Positions 1 through 7,547 of a stretch of DNA of 51,466 nucleotides are shown piece by piece. This stretch comes from Tabrizicola sp. GTDB lineage: Bacteria; Pseudomonadota; Alphaproteobacteria; Rhodobacterales; Rhodobacteraceae. Positions within the stretch are counted from its first letter, which is position 1. Every line of letters starts with the position of its first letter. The stretch is taken from contig JALOTD010000018.1 in NCBI GenBank assembly GCA_025458105.1, positions 1 through 51,466 of the forward strand, read 5' to 3'. A program made the position numbers and the translations under genes. The notes under the pieces are model-generated. The model saw only the letters and a list, made by a program, of their open reading frames with translations, had not been told where the DNA came from and did no database searches.

Positions 1-139
1 AGACGATGTTTTCGGAGGCGATCAGCTCGATCTCATGCCGCTGGCGGCCAAGTTCCTGGGTGACGGCGCCGAACAGCTCGGGGTCGCGGGAGGACAGGGG
101 TTCGGTGAAAAAGCCGGTATCGCGGTGGGGGGCGTTCAT
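1..139 (-). CDS. glyA: Serine hydroxymethyltransferase, N-terminal fragment
   Basis: The first 46 residues run off the left edge of the window. The fragment ends with the [10 protein letters not shown] segment, which is the N-terminal signature of serine hydroxymethyltransferase, the PLP enzyme that interconverts serine and glycine and loads one-carbon units on tetrahydrofolate in the cytoplasm. The ATG at 139 is preceded on the minus strand by GGAGGA at a good distance, so the start is well supported. It is divergent from nadK, with about 190 bp of shared upstream DNA in which I see no recognisable riboswitch. Confidence 0.92.
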   Translation of the reverse strand, partial: MNAPHRDTGFFTEPLSSRDPELFGAVTQELGRQRHEIELIASENIV

Positions 140-331
140 AGGGGTCCTCCGGGCCAGGGTCTGCGCGGCTATTTAGAGCATGGGGGCCGGGCGGGAAAGG
201 CAAGAAAGCGACATGTCCGGATGGGGGCGCGAAATTTCCTTGCGCGGCGGAAACCGGGGGCGCGGATCGGAAACCGCCTTGAGTTCCTGGCCCGGGGGGG
301 CAAGAGTGCGCGGACAGGCAGGAGGGCGGGC

Positions 332-1090
332 GTGCGGATCAGGTTCACGGCATCGAAGGCCCCGGCGGCGGTGGCGGCTCTGGCCGCGCTGACGGCGCGC
401 TACGGCCAGGCGGATGCGCGGGTGGCCGAGGTGATCGTGGCACTGGGCGGCGACGGGTTCATGCTGCAGACGCTGCATACGGCGCAGGGGCGGGGCCTGC
501 CGGTCTACGGGATGAACTGCGGCACGATCGGGTTCCTGATGAACGCCTATGCGGTGGAGGATCTGCCCGACCGTCTGGCGGCAGCGGAAGAGACTTTGAT
601 CAACCCGCTGGCGATGCGGGCGGAGAGTGCCAAAGGAAAGGTGACCGAGGCGCTGGCGATCAACGAGGTCTCGCTTTTGCGGCAGGGGCCGCAGGCGGCC
701 AAGCTGCGGGTGCTGATCGACGGGCGCGAGCGGCTGGAGGAGCTTGTGTGCGACGGGGCGCTGGTGGCGACGCCTGCGGGGTCGACGGCCTACAACTATT
801 CGGCGCACGGCCTTATACTGCCGATCGGATCGGATGTGCTGGCGCTGACGGCGATGTCTGCGTTCCGCCCCCGGCGCTGGCGTGGAGCCCTGCTTCCGTC
901 CAGCGCGGTGGTGCGGTTCGAGGTGATCGAGGCCGAGAAGCGGCCGGTGATGGCGGATGCAGACAGCCGGTCGTCGGTACGTAACGTCGTCAGTGTCGAG
1001 GTACGGTCAGAGCCGGAGGTCACACATCGGCTGCTGTTCGATCCGGGCCACGGGCTGGAGGAACGGCTGATCGGTGAGCAGTTCACCTAA
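332..1090 (+). CDS. nadK: NAD kinase
   Basis: ATP-dependent NAD kinase of 252 aa, making NADP from NAD in the cytoplasm. Visible motifs are the GGDGFML nucleotide-binding loop near residue 40, the NEVSLL segment, and [20 protein letters not shown], the family signature. The C-terminal [11 protein letters not shown] segment is typical of the alphaproteobacterial form. I chose the GTG at 332 because AGGAGG lies six bases upstream and the protein then has the usual family length. The open frame continues upstream to 35 but has no family similarity there. It is divergent from glyA and convergent with the sigma-54 activator, with a hairpin between them. Confidence 0.92.
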   Translation: MRIRFTASKAPAAVAALAALTARYGQADARVAEVIVALGGDGFMLQTLHTAQGRGLPVYGMNCGTIGFLMNAYAVEDLPDRLAAAEETLINPLAMRAESAKGKVTEALAINEVSLLRQGPQAAKLRVLIDGRERLEELVCDGALVATPAGSTAYNYSAHGLILPIGSDVLALTAMSAFRPRRWRGALLPSSAVVRFEVIEAEKRPVMADADSRSSVRNVVSVEVRSEPEVTHRLLFDPGHGLEERLIGEQFT

Positions 1091-1095
1091 GCGGG

Positions 1096-1131
1096 GGCGC
1101 CGGAAGACAGGCGGATGTCCTGTGCGGCGCC
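1096..1131. terminator. Hairpin between convergent nadK and response-regulator genes
   Basis: Nested inverted repeats lie just after the nadK stop: outer arms GGCGCCG and CGGCGCC, inner arms ACAGG and CCTGT. The structure sits exactly between two convergent genes and touches the stop of the minus-strand gene. There is no T tract, so it may act as a bidirectional pause or stability hairpin and not as a strong intrinsic terminator. Confidence 0.5.
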
Positions 1132-2549
1132 TAGCTGGCACGTGCCTTCCAGCCTTCGATCTTGCGGTAAAGCGTCGAGGGCGAGACGTCGAGCACGCGG
1201 GCCGCGCGGGGAATCGATCCGCCGTAATGCGCGACGGTCGCTTCGATCAGGCGGCGTTCTGCCTCGGCCAGGGTCAGGCCGACAAGGCTGTGGTCAGTCG
1301 GGTTTTCCTCGGGCTGCTCTGGGTATTTTGCTGGGCCAAGCGAGGGGGGCGGTGCATCTGACAGGCCTGGCGGCAGCATGTCGAGCGTGACCCAGCCGCC
1401 CTGATTCAGGACGACCACATTGCGGATCACGTTCAGAAGCTGGCGGACATTGCCCGGCCAGGGGTGGCGCAAGAGAAGCGCGCGCACCGTCGGATCGAGG
1501 CCGTGGAACTGCCGCCCCTCTTCCTCGGAAAAGCGGTAGAGCGCGGCCTCGGCAATTTCGATCACGTCCTGGCCGCGGTCGCGGAGCGGCGGCATGTGAA
1601 TGGGCACGACGAAGAGGCGGTAGTAGAGGTCTTCGCGGAACTGGCCTCGGCGGACAGCATCAAGCGGGTCGCGGTTGGTCGCGCAGACGATGCGGACGTT
1701 CACCTTCTTTGGCCGCGTTGCGCCGACAGGCTGGACGGTTGAGGTCTGCAGGAACCGTAGAAGCTTGGTCTGCAAGGCGGGGGCCATTTCGCAGATTTCA
1801 TCCAGGAACAGCGTCCCACCATCGGCGGCCGTCGCGGCACCCTGCTTGTCGGAAATCGCGCCGGTGAAGCTGCCCTTCATGTGGCCGAAGACTTCTGATT
1901 CCAGCAGGTCCTGCGGGATCGCGCCGCAGTTCAGCGCGATGAACGGACCATTCGCGCGGTTCGAGTTGGCGTGGACGGCCAGCGCGCAAAGCTCTTTCCC
2001 GGTGCCGCTTTCCCCGGTGATGAAGACCGTGGCCATCGACCGCGCGACGGATGCGATGGTGGCATGGATGCGAGCCATGGCCTCTGAAGATCCGATGAAG
2101 CCCGAGGCATCCGTCAGCCCGGGCCTGTCGGGCGGCACAACGGGTGTGGGGCCTTCCGGCTGGCGACTGCGTTCGGCCAGGGCATTCTGGACGGCGGAAA
2201 GAAAGCGGTTTTCGTCGAATGGCTTGACCAGGAAGTCATGCGCCCCCGCCCGCATTGCCTCGACCGCGCGGTTGACCGAACCATTCGCGGTGATGGCAAT
2301 GACGCTTGTGTCTGGTTGCAGGGACAGCAGCTCTTGCATGAGTTCCAGGCCATCGCGATCCGGCAGAATGAGGTCCAGAAGAACCACGGCGGGCTTCAAG
2401 GACTGGAAAAGCGACAGGCCTTCGACCGCGGACCCGGCGACGGAGACCCGGTAGCCCGCGCTGGTCAGGATGGAGCGATAGACCATCTGCAAGGAGATGG
2501 TGTCCTCGATCAGAAGCAGTGGTGGGCGGGAGGCGATGGGCGATCTCAT
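1131..2549 (-). CDS. Sigma-54-dependent response regulator, LuxO-like
   Basis: A 472-aa protein with three domains: an N-terminal receiver (acidic pair near 15, phospho-acceptor Asp59 in LLDLILPD, Lys109 in FLVKPFD), a central AAA+ activator (Walker A GESGTGKE near 179, Walker B GGTLFLDE near 244) and a C-terminal Fis-type helix-turn-helix ending at Lys-Ala-Arg-Ala-Ser. The sigma-54 contact loop reads GSFTGA, not the canonical GAFTGA. The sequence around it (HMKGSFTGAISDKQGAA) is LuxO-like. The ATG at 2549 overlaps the stop of the Hpt gene as ATGA, so the two are probably translationally coupled and form one phosphorelay. The target promoters are not visible here. Confidence 0.88.
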   Translation of the reverse strand: MRSPIASRPPLLLIEDTISLQMVYRSILTSAGYRVSVAGSAVEGLSLFQSLKPAVVLLDLILPDRDGLELMQELLSLQPDTSVIAITANGSVNRAVEAMRAGAHDFLVKPFDENRFLSAVQNALAERSRQPEGPTPVVPPDRPGLTDASGFIGSSEAMARIHATIASVARSMATVFITGESGTGKELCALAVHANSNRANGPFIALNCGAIPQDLLESEVFGHMKGSFTGAISDKQGAATAADGGTLFLDEICEMAPALQTKLLRFLQTSTVQPVGATRPKKVNVRIVCATNRDPLDAVRRGQFREDLYYRLFVVPIHMPPLRDRGQDVIEIAEAALYRFSEEEGRQFHGLDPTVRALLLRHPWPGNVRQLLNVIRNVVVLNQGGWVTLDMLPPGLSDAPPPSLGPAKYPEQPEENPTDHSLVGLTLAEAERRLIEATVAHYGGSIPRAARVLDVSPSTLYRKIEGWKARAS

Positions 2550-2914
2550 GGGAGGGTGAGAGAGGCTGCGGAGCGGGCGCGGACTATGGCGATCAACGTC
2601 TGCAGATCGGTGGTCAGGCCGGGCAAAAGGTTTTCCAGGGCGGCGCTGTCCCGCTCGTGGGCTGCGGCGTTCAATGACTGGGCCAGGGCATGCAGGCGGA
2701 CCGCGCCCGCCGATCCGGCGAGAGAGATCAGCACATGGCTTCCATCGCGCAGCGCCTTCCAATCGGTCTCGCGGGCAGCGTCAGCGATCGACCGGGAACA
2801 GCCGGACAGGTCTTCGTCAAGCTGCCGCAAGAGATCGGGCGCAAGCGCTGGACCGACCAGGGCAAGCAGGTGGTCAAGCCGAGAGGAGTCAAACTGATCG
2901 GACAGGCTGGTCAT
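2546..2914 (-). CDS. Histidine phosphotransfer (Hpt) domain protein
   Basis: A stand-alone Hpt protein of 122 aa. The segment around His60 (GSHVLISLAGSAGAVRLHALAQSLN) fits the Hpt helix in which a histidine is followed by a small-residue-rich helix, so it should shuttle phosphate between a hybrid kinase and a receiver. Its stop overlaps the start of the LuxO-like regulator, which is the obvious partner. The start at 2914 is chosen because similarity-like content begins there; the frame is open for another 29 codons upstream. No sensor kinase lies nearby. Confidence 0.72.
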   Translation of the reverse strand: MTSLSDQFDSSRLDHLLALVGPALAPDLLRQLDEDLSGCSRSIADAARETDWKALRDGSHVLISLAGSAGAVRLHALAQSLNAAAHERDSAALENLLPGLTTDLQTLIAIVRARSAASLTLP

Positions 2915-2939
2915 CCTGCGGCGAATGCGACGGATAGGC

Positions 2940-2954
2940 TTTGCATATTGCAAA
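2940..2954. promoter_or_regulatory. TTTGCA-TAT-TGCAAA dyad upstream of the Hpt gene
   Basis: A perfect 15-bp dyad lies in the short gap between the Hpt start (2914) and the prpE stop (2988). The arms match the half-sites of the ScfR/PccR family operator TTTGCAAA seen again upstream of prpE, so it may tie the phosphorelay operon to the same regulator. Binding is inference. Confidence 0.45.
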
Positions 2955-2987
2955 GACTGCCTGACCGGTGCGGCCCTGTCCAGTGGG

Positions 2988-4874
2988 CTAAGACCGCGCA
3001 AGGCCCAAAGATTTCAACGCCTCCGTGATCTCATCCAGAATCGCGGGGTCGTCGATCGTGGCGGGCATTTTCCAGGGCTGGCTGTCGGCGATCTTGACCA
3101 TGGTGCCGCGGAGAATCTTGCCGGACCGGGTCTTGGGCAGGCGGTCGACGACAACGGCGCGCTTGAAGTCGGCGACGGGGCCGATCTGGTCGCGGACCAG
3201 TTGCACGCATTCCTTCACCACCTCGTCATGCGGGCGGTTGGTGCCTTTGTTCAGGCAGAGGAAGCCGAGCGGCGACTGGCCTTTCAACTCGTCGGCCACG
3301 CCGATCACGGCGCATTCGGCGACGTCCTTGTGCGAGGCCAGGACCTCCTCCATCGCGCCGGTCGACAGGCGGTGGCCCGCGACGTTGATGACGTCATCGG
3401 TGCGGGCCATGATGTAGAGATAGCCGTCGGCGTCGATGTAGCCCGCGTCCCCCGTCTCATAGTAGCCGGGGAAGTGGTTGAGGTAGGATTTCTTGAACCG
3501 CTCTTCGGCGTTCCACAGGGTAGGCAGCGTGCCGGGTGGAAGCGGCAGCTTGATCGCGATGGCGCCAAGGGTGCCGGGGGAAACCGGGTGGCCGCCTTCG
3601 TCGAGGACCTGCACGTCAAAGCCCGGCATGGCGACGGAAGGCGAGCCGATCTTGACCGGGAGGTGCTCGATCCCGAGCGGGTTCGCGGCGATGGCATAGC
3701 CGGTTTCCGTTTGCCACCAGTGGTCGATGACCGGGACCTTGAGGTGCCGCTGTGCCCAGTGGATCGTGTCGGGGTCGGCGCGTTCTCCGGCAAGGTAAAG
3801 GGCCTGAAGGGTAGGGAGTTTCGGGACCAGTTTGCCTTCGGGATCGTCGCGCTTGATGGCGCGAAGGGCAGTGGGGGCGGTGAAGAAGCTGCGGACCTTG
3901 TGTTCGTTAATGACCCGCCAGAAGGCGGCAGCGTCGGGCGTGCCGACGGGTTTGCCTTCGTAGACCACAGTGGTGCAGCCGGCGATGAGGGGGGCGTAGC
4001 AGATGTAGCTGTGGCCGACGACCCAGCCGACGTCACTGGCGGCCCAGAAGACGTCACCGGCCCCGCAATTGTAGATCGCGCGCATGGTCCAGTTGAGCGC
4101 GACGAGGTGCCCGGCAGTCGGGCGCACTACGCCCTTGGGCGCGCCGGTGGTGCCGGAGGTATAGAGGATATAGGCCGGGTGATTGCCTGCGACGGGGGTG
4201 CAGTCGGCGGGGGTGACGCCGTACTGGAACTCGTGCCAGGCGACATCGCGGCCGGGGGTCAGTCTGGCCACCTCCTGCTCGCGCTGGAAAATCACGCAGA
4301 AGTCGGGTTTGTGAGTCGCCTGGTCGATGGCGGCGTCGAGGAGGGGTTTGTAGTGGACGGTGCGGGAGGGCTCGATCCCGCAGGAGGCGGCGATGATCGC
4401 CTTGGGGGTGCAGTCGTCGATGCGGACGGCCAGCTCGTTTGCGGCAAAGCCGCCGAAGACGACGGAGTGGATCGCGCCAAGGCGGGCGCAGGCGAGCATC
4501 GCCTCCAGCGCCTCGGGGACCATCGGCATGTAGATGATGACGCGGTCGCCCTTGGCGATGCCCTTGGCCTTCAGCGCCCCGGCCAGGCGGGAGACCCTCT
4601 CCTGCAGTTCGGCATAGGTGATGACGTGTTTCGTGCCGGTGACCGGGCTGTCATGGATGATGGCGGGTTGCTTGCCGCGGCCCGCGATGACGTGGCGGTC
4701 GACGGCGTTCCAGCAGGTGTTGACCTGGGCGTCAGTGAACCATTCGAAGAGAGGGGCGCGGCTGTCGTCGAGCGCCTTCGTGGGCTTCTTCACCCAGTCG
4801 ATCCCACCCGCAGCCCCCATCCAGAACCCTTCCGGGTCCTGTTGCCATTGGCCGTATACCTGCGCATAGCCCAT
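2988..4874 (-). CDS. prpE: Propionyl-CoA synthetase
   Basis: A 628-aa AMP-forming acyl-CoA ligase that activates propionate with ATP and CoA. Visible motifs are the P-loop YTSGTTGAPKGVVRPTAGH, the HWWQTETGYAIAANP substrate region, YYETGDAGYIDADGYLYIMAR, and KTRSGKILRGTM with the catalytic, acylatable lysine near the C-terminus. The N-terminus YAQVYGQWQQDPEGFWMGAA is that of PrpE and not of acetyl-CoA synthetase. GGGGGAG sits seven bases before the ATG. The upstream DNA has TTTGCAAA-type sites expected for short-chain acyl-CoA control. It neighbours malic enzyme, which fits propionate carbon entering as C4 acids and leaving as pyruvate. Confidence 0.92.
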   Translation of the reverse strand: MGYAQVYGQWQQDPEGFWMGAAGGIDWVKKPTKALDDSRAPLFEWFTDAQVNTCWNAVDRHVIAGRGKQPAIIHDSPVTGTKHVITYAELQERVSRLAGALKAKGIAKGDRVIIYMPMVPEALEAMLACARLGAIHSVVFGGFAANELAVRIDDCTPKAIIAASCGIEPSRTVHYKPLLDAAIDQATHKPDFCVIFQREQEVARLTPGRDVAWHEFQYGVTPADCTPVAGNHPAYILYTSGTTGAPKGVVRPTAGHLVALNWTMRAIYNCGAGDVFWAASDVGWVVGHSYICYAPLIAGCTTVVYEGKPVGTPDAAAFWRVINEHKVRSFFTAPTALRAIKRDDPEGKLVPKLPTLQALYLAGERADPDTIHWAQRHLKVPVIDHWWQTETGYAIAANPLGIEHLPVKIGSPSVAMPGFDVQVLDEGGHPVSPGTLGAIAIKLPLPPGTLPTLWNAEERFKKSYLNHFPGYYETGDAGYIDADGYLYIMARTDDVINVAGHRLSTGAMEEVLASHKDVAECAVIGVADELKGQSPLGFLCLNKGTNRPHDEVVKECVQLVRDQIGPVADFKRAVVVDRLPKTRSGKILRGTMVKIADSQPWKMPATIDDPAILDEITEALKSLGLARS

Positions 4875-4964
4875 CGTGATCTCCCCCCGACGATGCTCCT
4901 CCGCTTGTGGTGGTATGCGATGGGGTGCGGGTCTTGCAACGGTGTTACCGATAGCAGAGTGCGA

Positions 4965-5058
4965 CAGATTTGCAGAATTTGCGCGGCGCAGGAGGCAAAT
5001 TTTGCAAATTGATCACATCCTGCAAAGCGGGTTGCCGCCGTGGCCCGCGGTTTGCAAA
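4965..5058. promoter_or_regulatory. Cluster of TTTGCAAA-like operator half-sites upstream of prpE
   Basis: Within this stretch are ATTTGCAGAATTTGCG (around 4968), TTTGCAAA at 5001-5008 preceded by GCAAAT, TGCAAA at 5021, and TTTGCAAA at 5051-5058. The Rhodobacter sphaeroides regulator PccR (ScfR family) is known to bind paired TTTGCAAA elements upstream of propionyl-CoA genes. Here the pairs are not at the textbook four-base spacing, so the exact operator is uncertain. Confidence 0.55.
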
Positions 5059-5064
5059 GGGCGG

Positions 5065-5131
5065 CGGAATTTTCGAAAATTCCGCTCCGGAGCCTTGGAA
5101 GGCTCCGGTCCGATTTCTTCAAAGAAATCGG
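5065..5131. repeat. Three tandem palindromes downstream of maeB
   Basis: Three near-perfect inverted repeats follow one another: 5065-5084 (arms CGGAATTTTC and GAAAATTCCG), 5087-5108 (arms CCGGAGCCTT and AAGGCTCCGG) and 5110-5131 (arms CCGATTTCTT and AAGAAATCGG). They sit 9 bp past the maeB stop (5140) in its reading direction. They could serve as a compound terminator or be a dispersed palindromic element. Confidence 0.6.
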
Positions 5132-5139
5132 CGCCCGAC

Positions 5140-7419
5140 TCAGCCGTAGTGCGCGACGGGCGTTCCGGCGATGGCGGACATGTTCAGAAGGCCGCGCGCA
5201 GTGATCGCTGGGGTCACCACATGTGCCTTGTTGCCCATGCCCATCAGGATCGGGCCGACTTCTAGCCCGCCCGCCTTGACCTTCAGGATGTTGCGCACGC
5301 CCGAGGCGACCTCGGAGGAGGCAAAGACGAGGACGTTCGCCGCCCCTTCGTAGCGGCTGCCGGGCAAGAGGCGGTCGCGGATCGCCTGGTCGAGGGCGGC
5401 GTCGATGTTCATCTCGCCTTCATAGGCAAAGTCGGGTTCCCGCTGGTCCAGCATCTCGAGCGCCTCGCGCATGCGACGGGCGCTGGCGGTGTCCATATTG
5501 CCGAACTGCGACTGGGTGCACAGCGCGATCTTGGGTGTCAGTCCAAAGCGGCGGACGTGGCGGGCGGCACCGATCACCGTTTCCATGATCTGGTGCGGCG
5601 TGGGTTCGGGGTGGACATGCGTATCGGCGATGAAGAGCGGGCCGTCCTCCAGGATCATCAGGCTGAGCGCCGCAACCGGGTGCAGGCCCCCGCGTGCCAG
5701 AATCTGGCGGACATAGCCTAGGTGCCAGTTGAACTGGCCGAAGGTGCCGCAGAGCATGCTGTCGGCTTCATCCCGGTGGACCATGATCGCGGCGATGGCT
5801 GTGGTGTTGGTGCGCATCACGGCGCGGGCAGTATCGGGGGTGACGCCCTGCCGCGCCATAAGCTCGTGATAGGTGCCCCAGTAGTCGCGATAGCGGTGGT
5901 CGTTTTCCGGGTTCACCAGATGGAAGTCGCGGCCGGGGCGGATCGGCAGGCCGAAGCGTTCGCAGCGCGCCTCGACGACCTCGGGGCGGCCGATCAGGAT
6001 GGGCTGGTCGTTCGTCTCTTCCAGCATCGCGTTTGCGGCGCGGAGAACGCGCTCGTCCTCGCCTTCGGCAAAAACAATGCGACGGGCTGCCATCTTCGAC
6101 GCCTCGAACACCGGGCGCATGATGAGGGCGGACTTGAAGACCGAGCCGTCGAGGTTGCGCTTGTAGGCATCGAGATCCGGCAAGGGCCGGGTGGCGACGC
6201 CGGTTTCCATCGCGGCTTTGGCGACGGCACTGGCGACGACGCCGATCAGGCGTGGGTCGAAGGGTTTGGGGATCAGGTAGTCGGGGCCGAAGCTGAGCGT
6301 CTCGCCCCGGTAGGCGGCGGCGGCCTCGGCTGAGGTTGTGGCGCGGGCAAGGGCGGCGATTCCGTCGATGCAGGCCAGTTCCATTTCGTCGTTGATCGTG
6401 GTGGCGCCGACGTCGAGGGCACCGCGGAAGATGAAGGGGAAGCACAGGACGTTGTTGACCTGGTTCGGGAAATCGCTGCGCCCCGTGGCGATGATCGCGC
6501 CGGGGGCCGCTTTCCGCGCCTCGTCCGGCAGGATTTCGGGGGTGGGGTTGGCCAGCGCGAAGATGATCGGGTTCAGGGCCATGGATTTAACCATGTCGGG
6601 CGTCAACACGCCCGGGCCGGAGAGGCCCAGGAAGAGGTCGGCCCCGGGGATCACTTCGGCTAGCGAGGCAGGAGTATTGCCTTGAGCGAAGGCGGCCTTT
6701 TGCGCGGTCATCTGCGCTTGGCGACCGTGGTAGACTAGGCCTTCAAGGTCACAGAGCCAGACGTTTTCGCGTTTGACGCCCAGCTTGACGAGCATCTCAA
6801 GGCAGGCGATGCCCGCCGCTCCGCCGCCGGTGGAGACGACCTTGATGTCAGCGAAGTTCTTCCCGGCGACGATCATTGCGTTCGTCGCGGCAGCGCCCAC
6901 GACAATGGCGGTGCCGTGCTGGTCATCGTGGAAGACGGGGATGTTCATCCGCTCACGACACAGCTTCTCGACGATGAAGCAGTCGGGGGCCTTGATGTCC
7001 TCAAGGTTCACCGCGCCAAAGGTGGGTTCCAGTGCGCAGACAATGTCGGCCAGCTTGACCGGATCCGGTTCGTTCACCTCGATGTCGAAGCAGTCGATGT
7101 TGGCGAATTTTTTGAAGAGGACGGCCTTGCCCTCCATCACCGGCTTGGACGCCAGCGCGCCGATGTTGCCAAGGCCAAGAACGGCGGTGCCGTTCGAGAT
7201 GACGGCCACGAGATTGCCCTTGGAGGTGTAGCGCGACGCGGTGGCGGGGTCGGCCTTGATCTCCAGGCAGGCTTCGGCCACGCCGGGGGAATAGGCGCGG
7301 GCAAGGTCGCGGCCATTGGCGAGGGGCTTGGTCGCGCGAATCTCCAGTTTCCCGGGCTTGGGAAACTCATGATAATCCAGCGCCGCCTGCCGAGCGTTGT
7401 CGTGTCGAGCCTCGTCCAT
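5140..7419 (-). CDS. maeB: NADP-dependent malic enzyme with phosphotransacetylase-like C-terminal domain
   Basis: A 759-aa two-domain protein. The first about 430 residues are malic enzyme: YSPGVAEACLEI, the malate and metal region FVIVEKL-type EDIKAPDCFIVEKL, FHDDQHGTAIV, and the nucleotide fold STGGGAAGIACL. It decarboxylates malate to pyruvate with NADP. The last about 330 residues resemble phosphate acetyltransferase (FAEGEDERVLRAANAML, FADTHVHPEPT-like region, MGMGNKAHVVTPAITARGL), which in MaeB enzymes is thought to be regulatory. GGGAGGGG precedes the ATG. A 28-bp palindrome lies immediately upstream. Length is normal for MaeB. Confidence 0.93.
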   Translation of the reverse strand: MDEARHDNARQAALDYHEFPKPGKLEIRATKPLANGRDLARAYSPGVAEACLEIKADPATASRYTSKGNLVAVISNGTAVLGLGNIGALASKPVMEGKAVLFKKFANIDCFDIEVNEPDPVKLADIVCALEPTFGAVNLEDIKAPDCFIVEKLCRERMNIPVFHDDQHGTAIVVGAAATNAMIVAGKNFADIKVVSTGGGAAGIACLEMLVKLGVKRENVWLCDLEGLVYHGRQAQMTAQKAAFAQGNTPASLAEVIPGADLFLGLSGPGVLTPDMVKSMALNPIIFALANPTPEILPDEARKAAPGAIIATGRSDFPNQVNNVLCFPFIFRGALDVGATTINDEMELACIDGIAALARATTSAEAAAAYRGETLSFGPDYLIPKPFDPRLIGVVASAVAKAAMETGVATRPLPDLDAYKRNLDGSVFKSALIMRPVFEASKMAARRIVFAEGEDERVLRAANAMLEETNDQPILIGRPEVVEARCERFGLPIRPGRDFHLVNPENDHRYRDYWGTYHELMARQGVTPDTARAVMRTNTTAIAAIMVHRDEADSMLCGTFGQFNWHLGYVRQILARGGLHPVAALSLMILEDGPLFIADTHVHPEPTPHQIMETVIGAARHVRRFGLTPKIALCTQSQFGNMDTASARRMREALEMLDQREPDFAYEGEMNIDAALDQAIRDRLLPGSRYEGAANVLVFASSEVASGVRNILKVKAGGLEVGPILMGMGNKAHVVTPAITARGLLNMSAIAGTPVAHYG

Positions 7420-7432
7420 TCACCCCTCCCGC

Positions 7433-7460
7433 GAAACTGGTTTAGCGTTAAACCAGTTTC
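7433..7460. promoter_or_regulatory. 28-bp perfect palindrome upstream of maeB (operator candidate)
   Basis: Two 12-bp arms, GAAACTGGTTTA and TAAACCAGTTTC, flank a 4-base centre GCGT, and the element ends 14 bases before the maeB start, next to its Shine-Dalgarno. The AACTGGT...ACCAGTT arms resemble those of FadR-type GntR operators, but the centre is wider. There is no T tract and the position is 5', so an operator or a leader hairpin is more likely than a terminator. Confidence 0.6.
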
Positions 7461-7547
7461 TAATCGTCGCCAAGTTTCGGCTTTCCGCAGGCCGCTTGCA
7501 AATCGGCGGCCTGCCGATCACCATGGCCCCATAGCACGGGGAATGCC

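Noticed and set aside
139..331. Riboswitch upstream of glyA or nadK
   Set aside because: I looked for glycine, SAM/SAH and THF-type cores and saw none that I could support.
2925..5012. Very long open frame (695 codons) on the plus strand opposite prpE
   Set aside because: It is the mirror frame of a GC-rich gene; prpE has full family motifs and a proper start on the minus strand.
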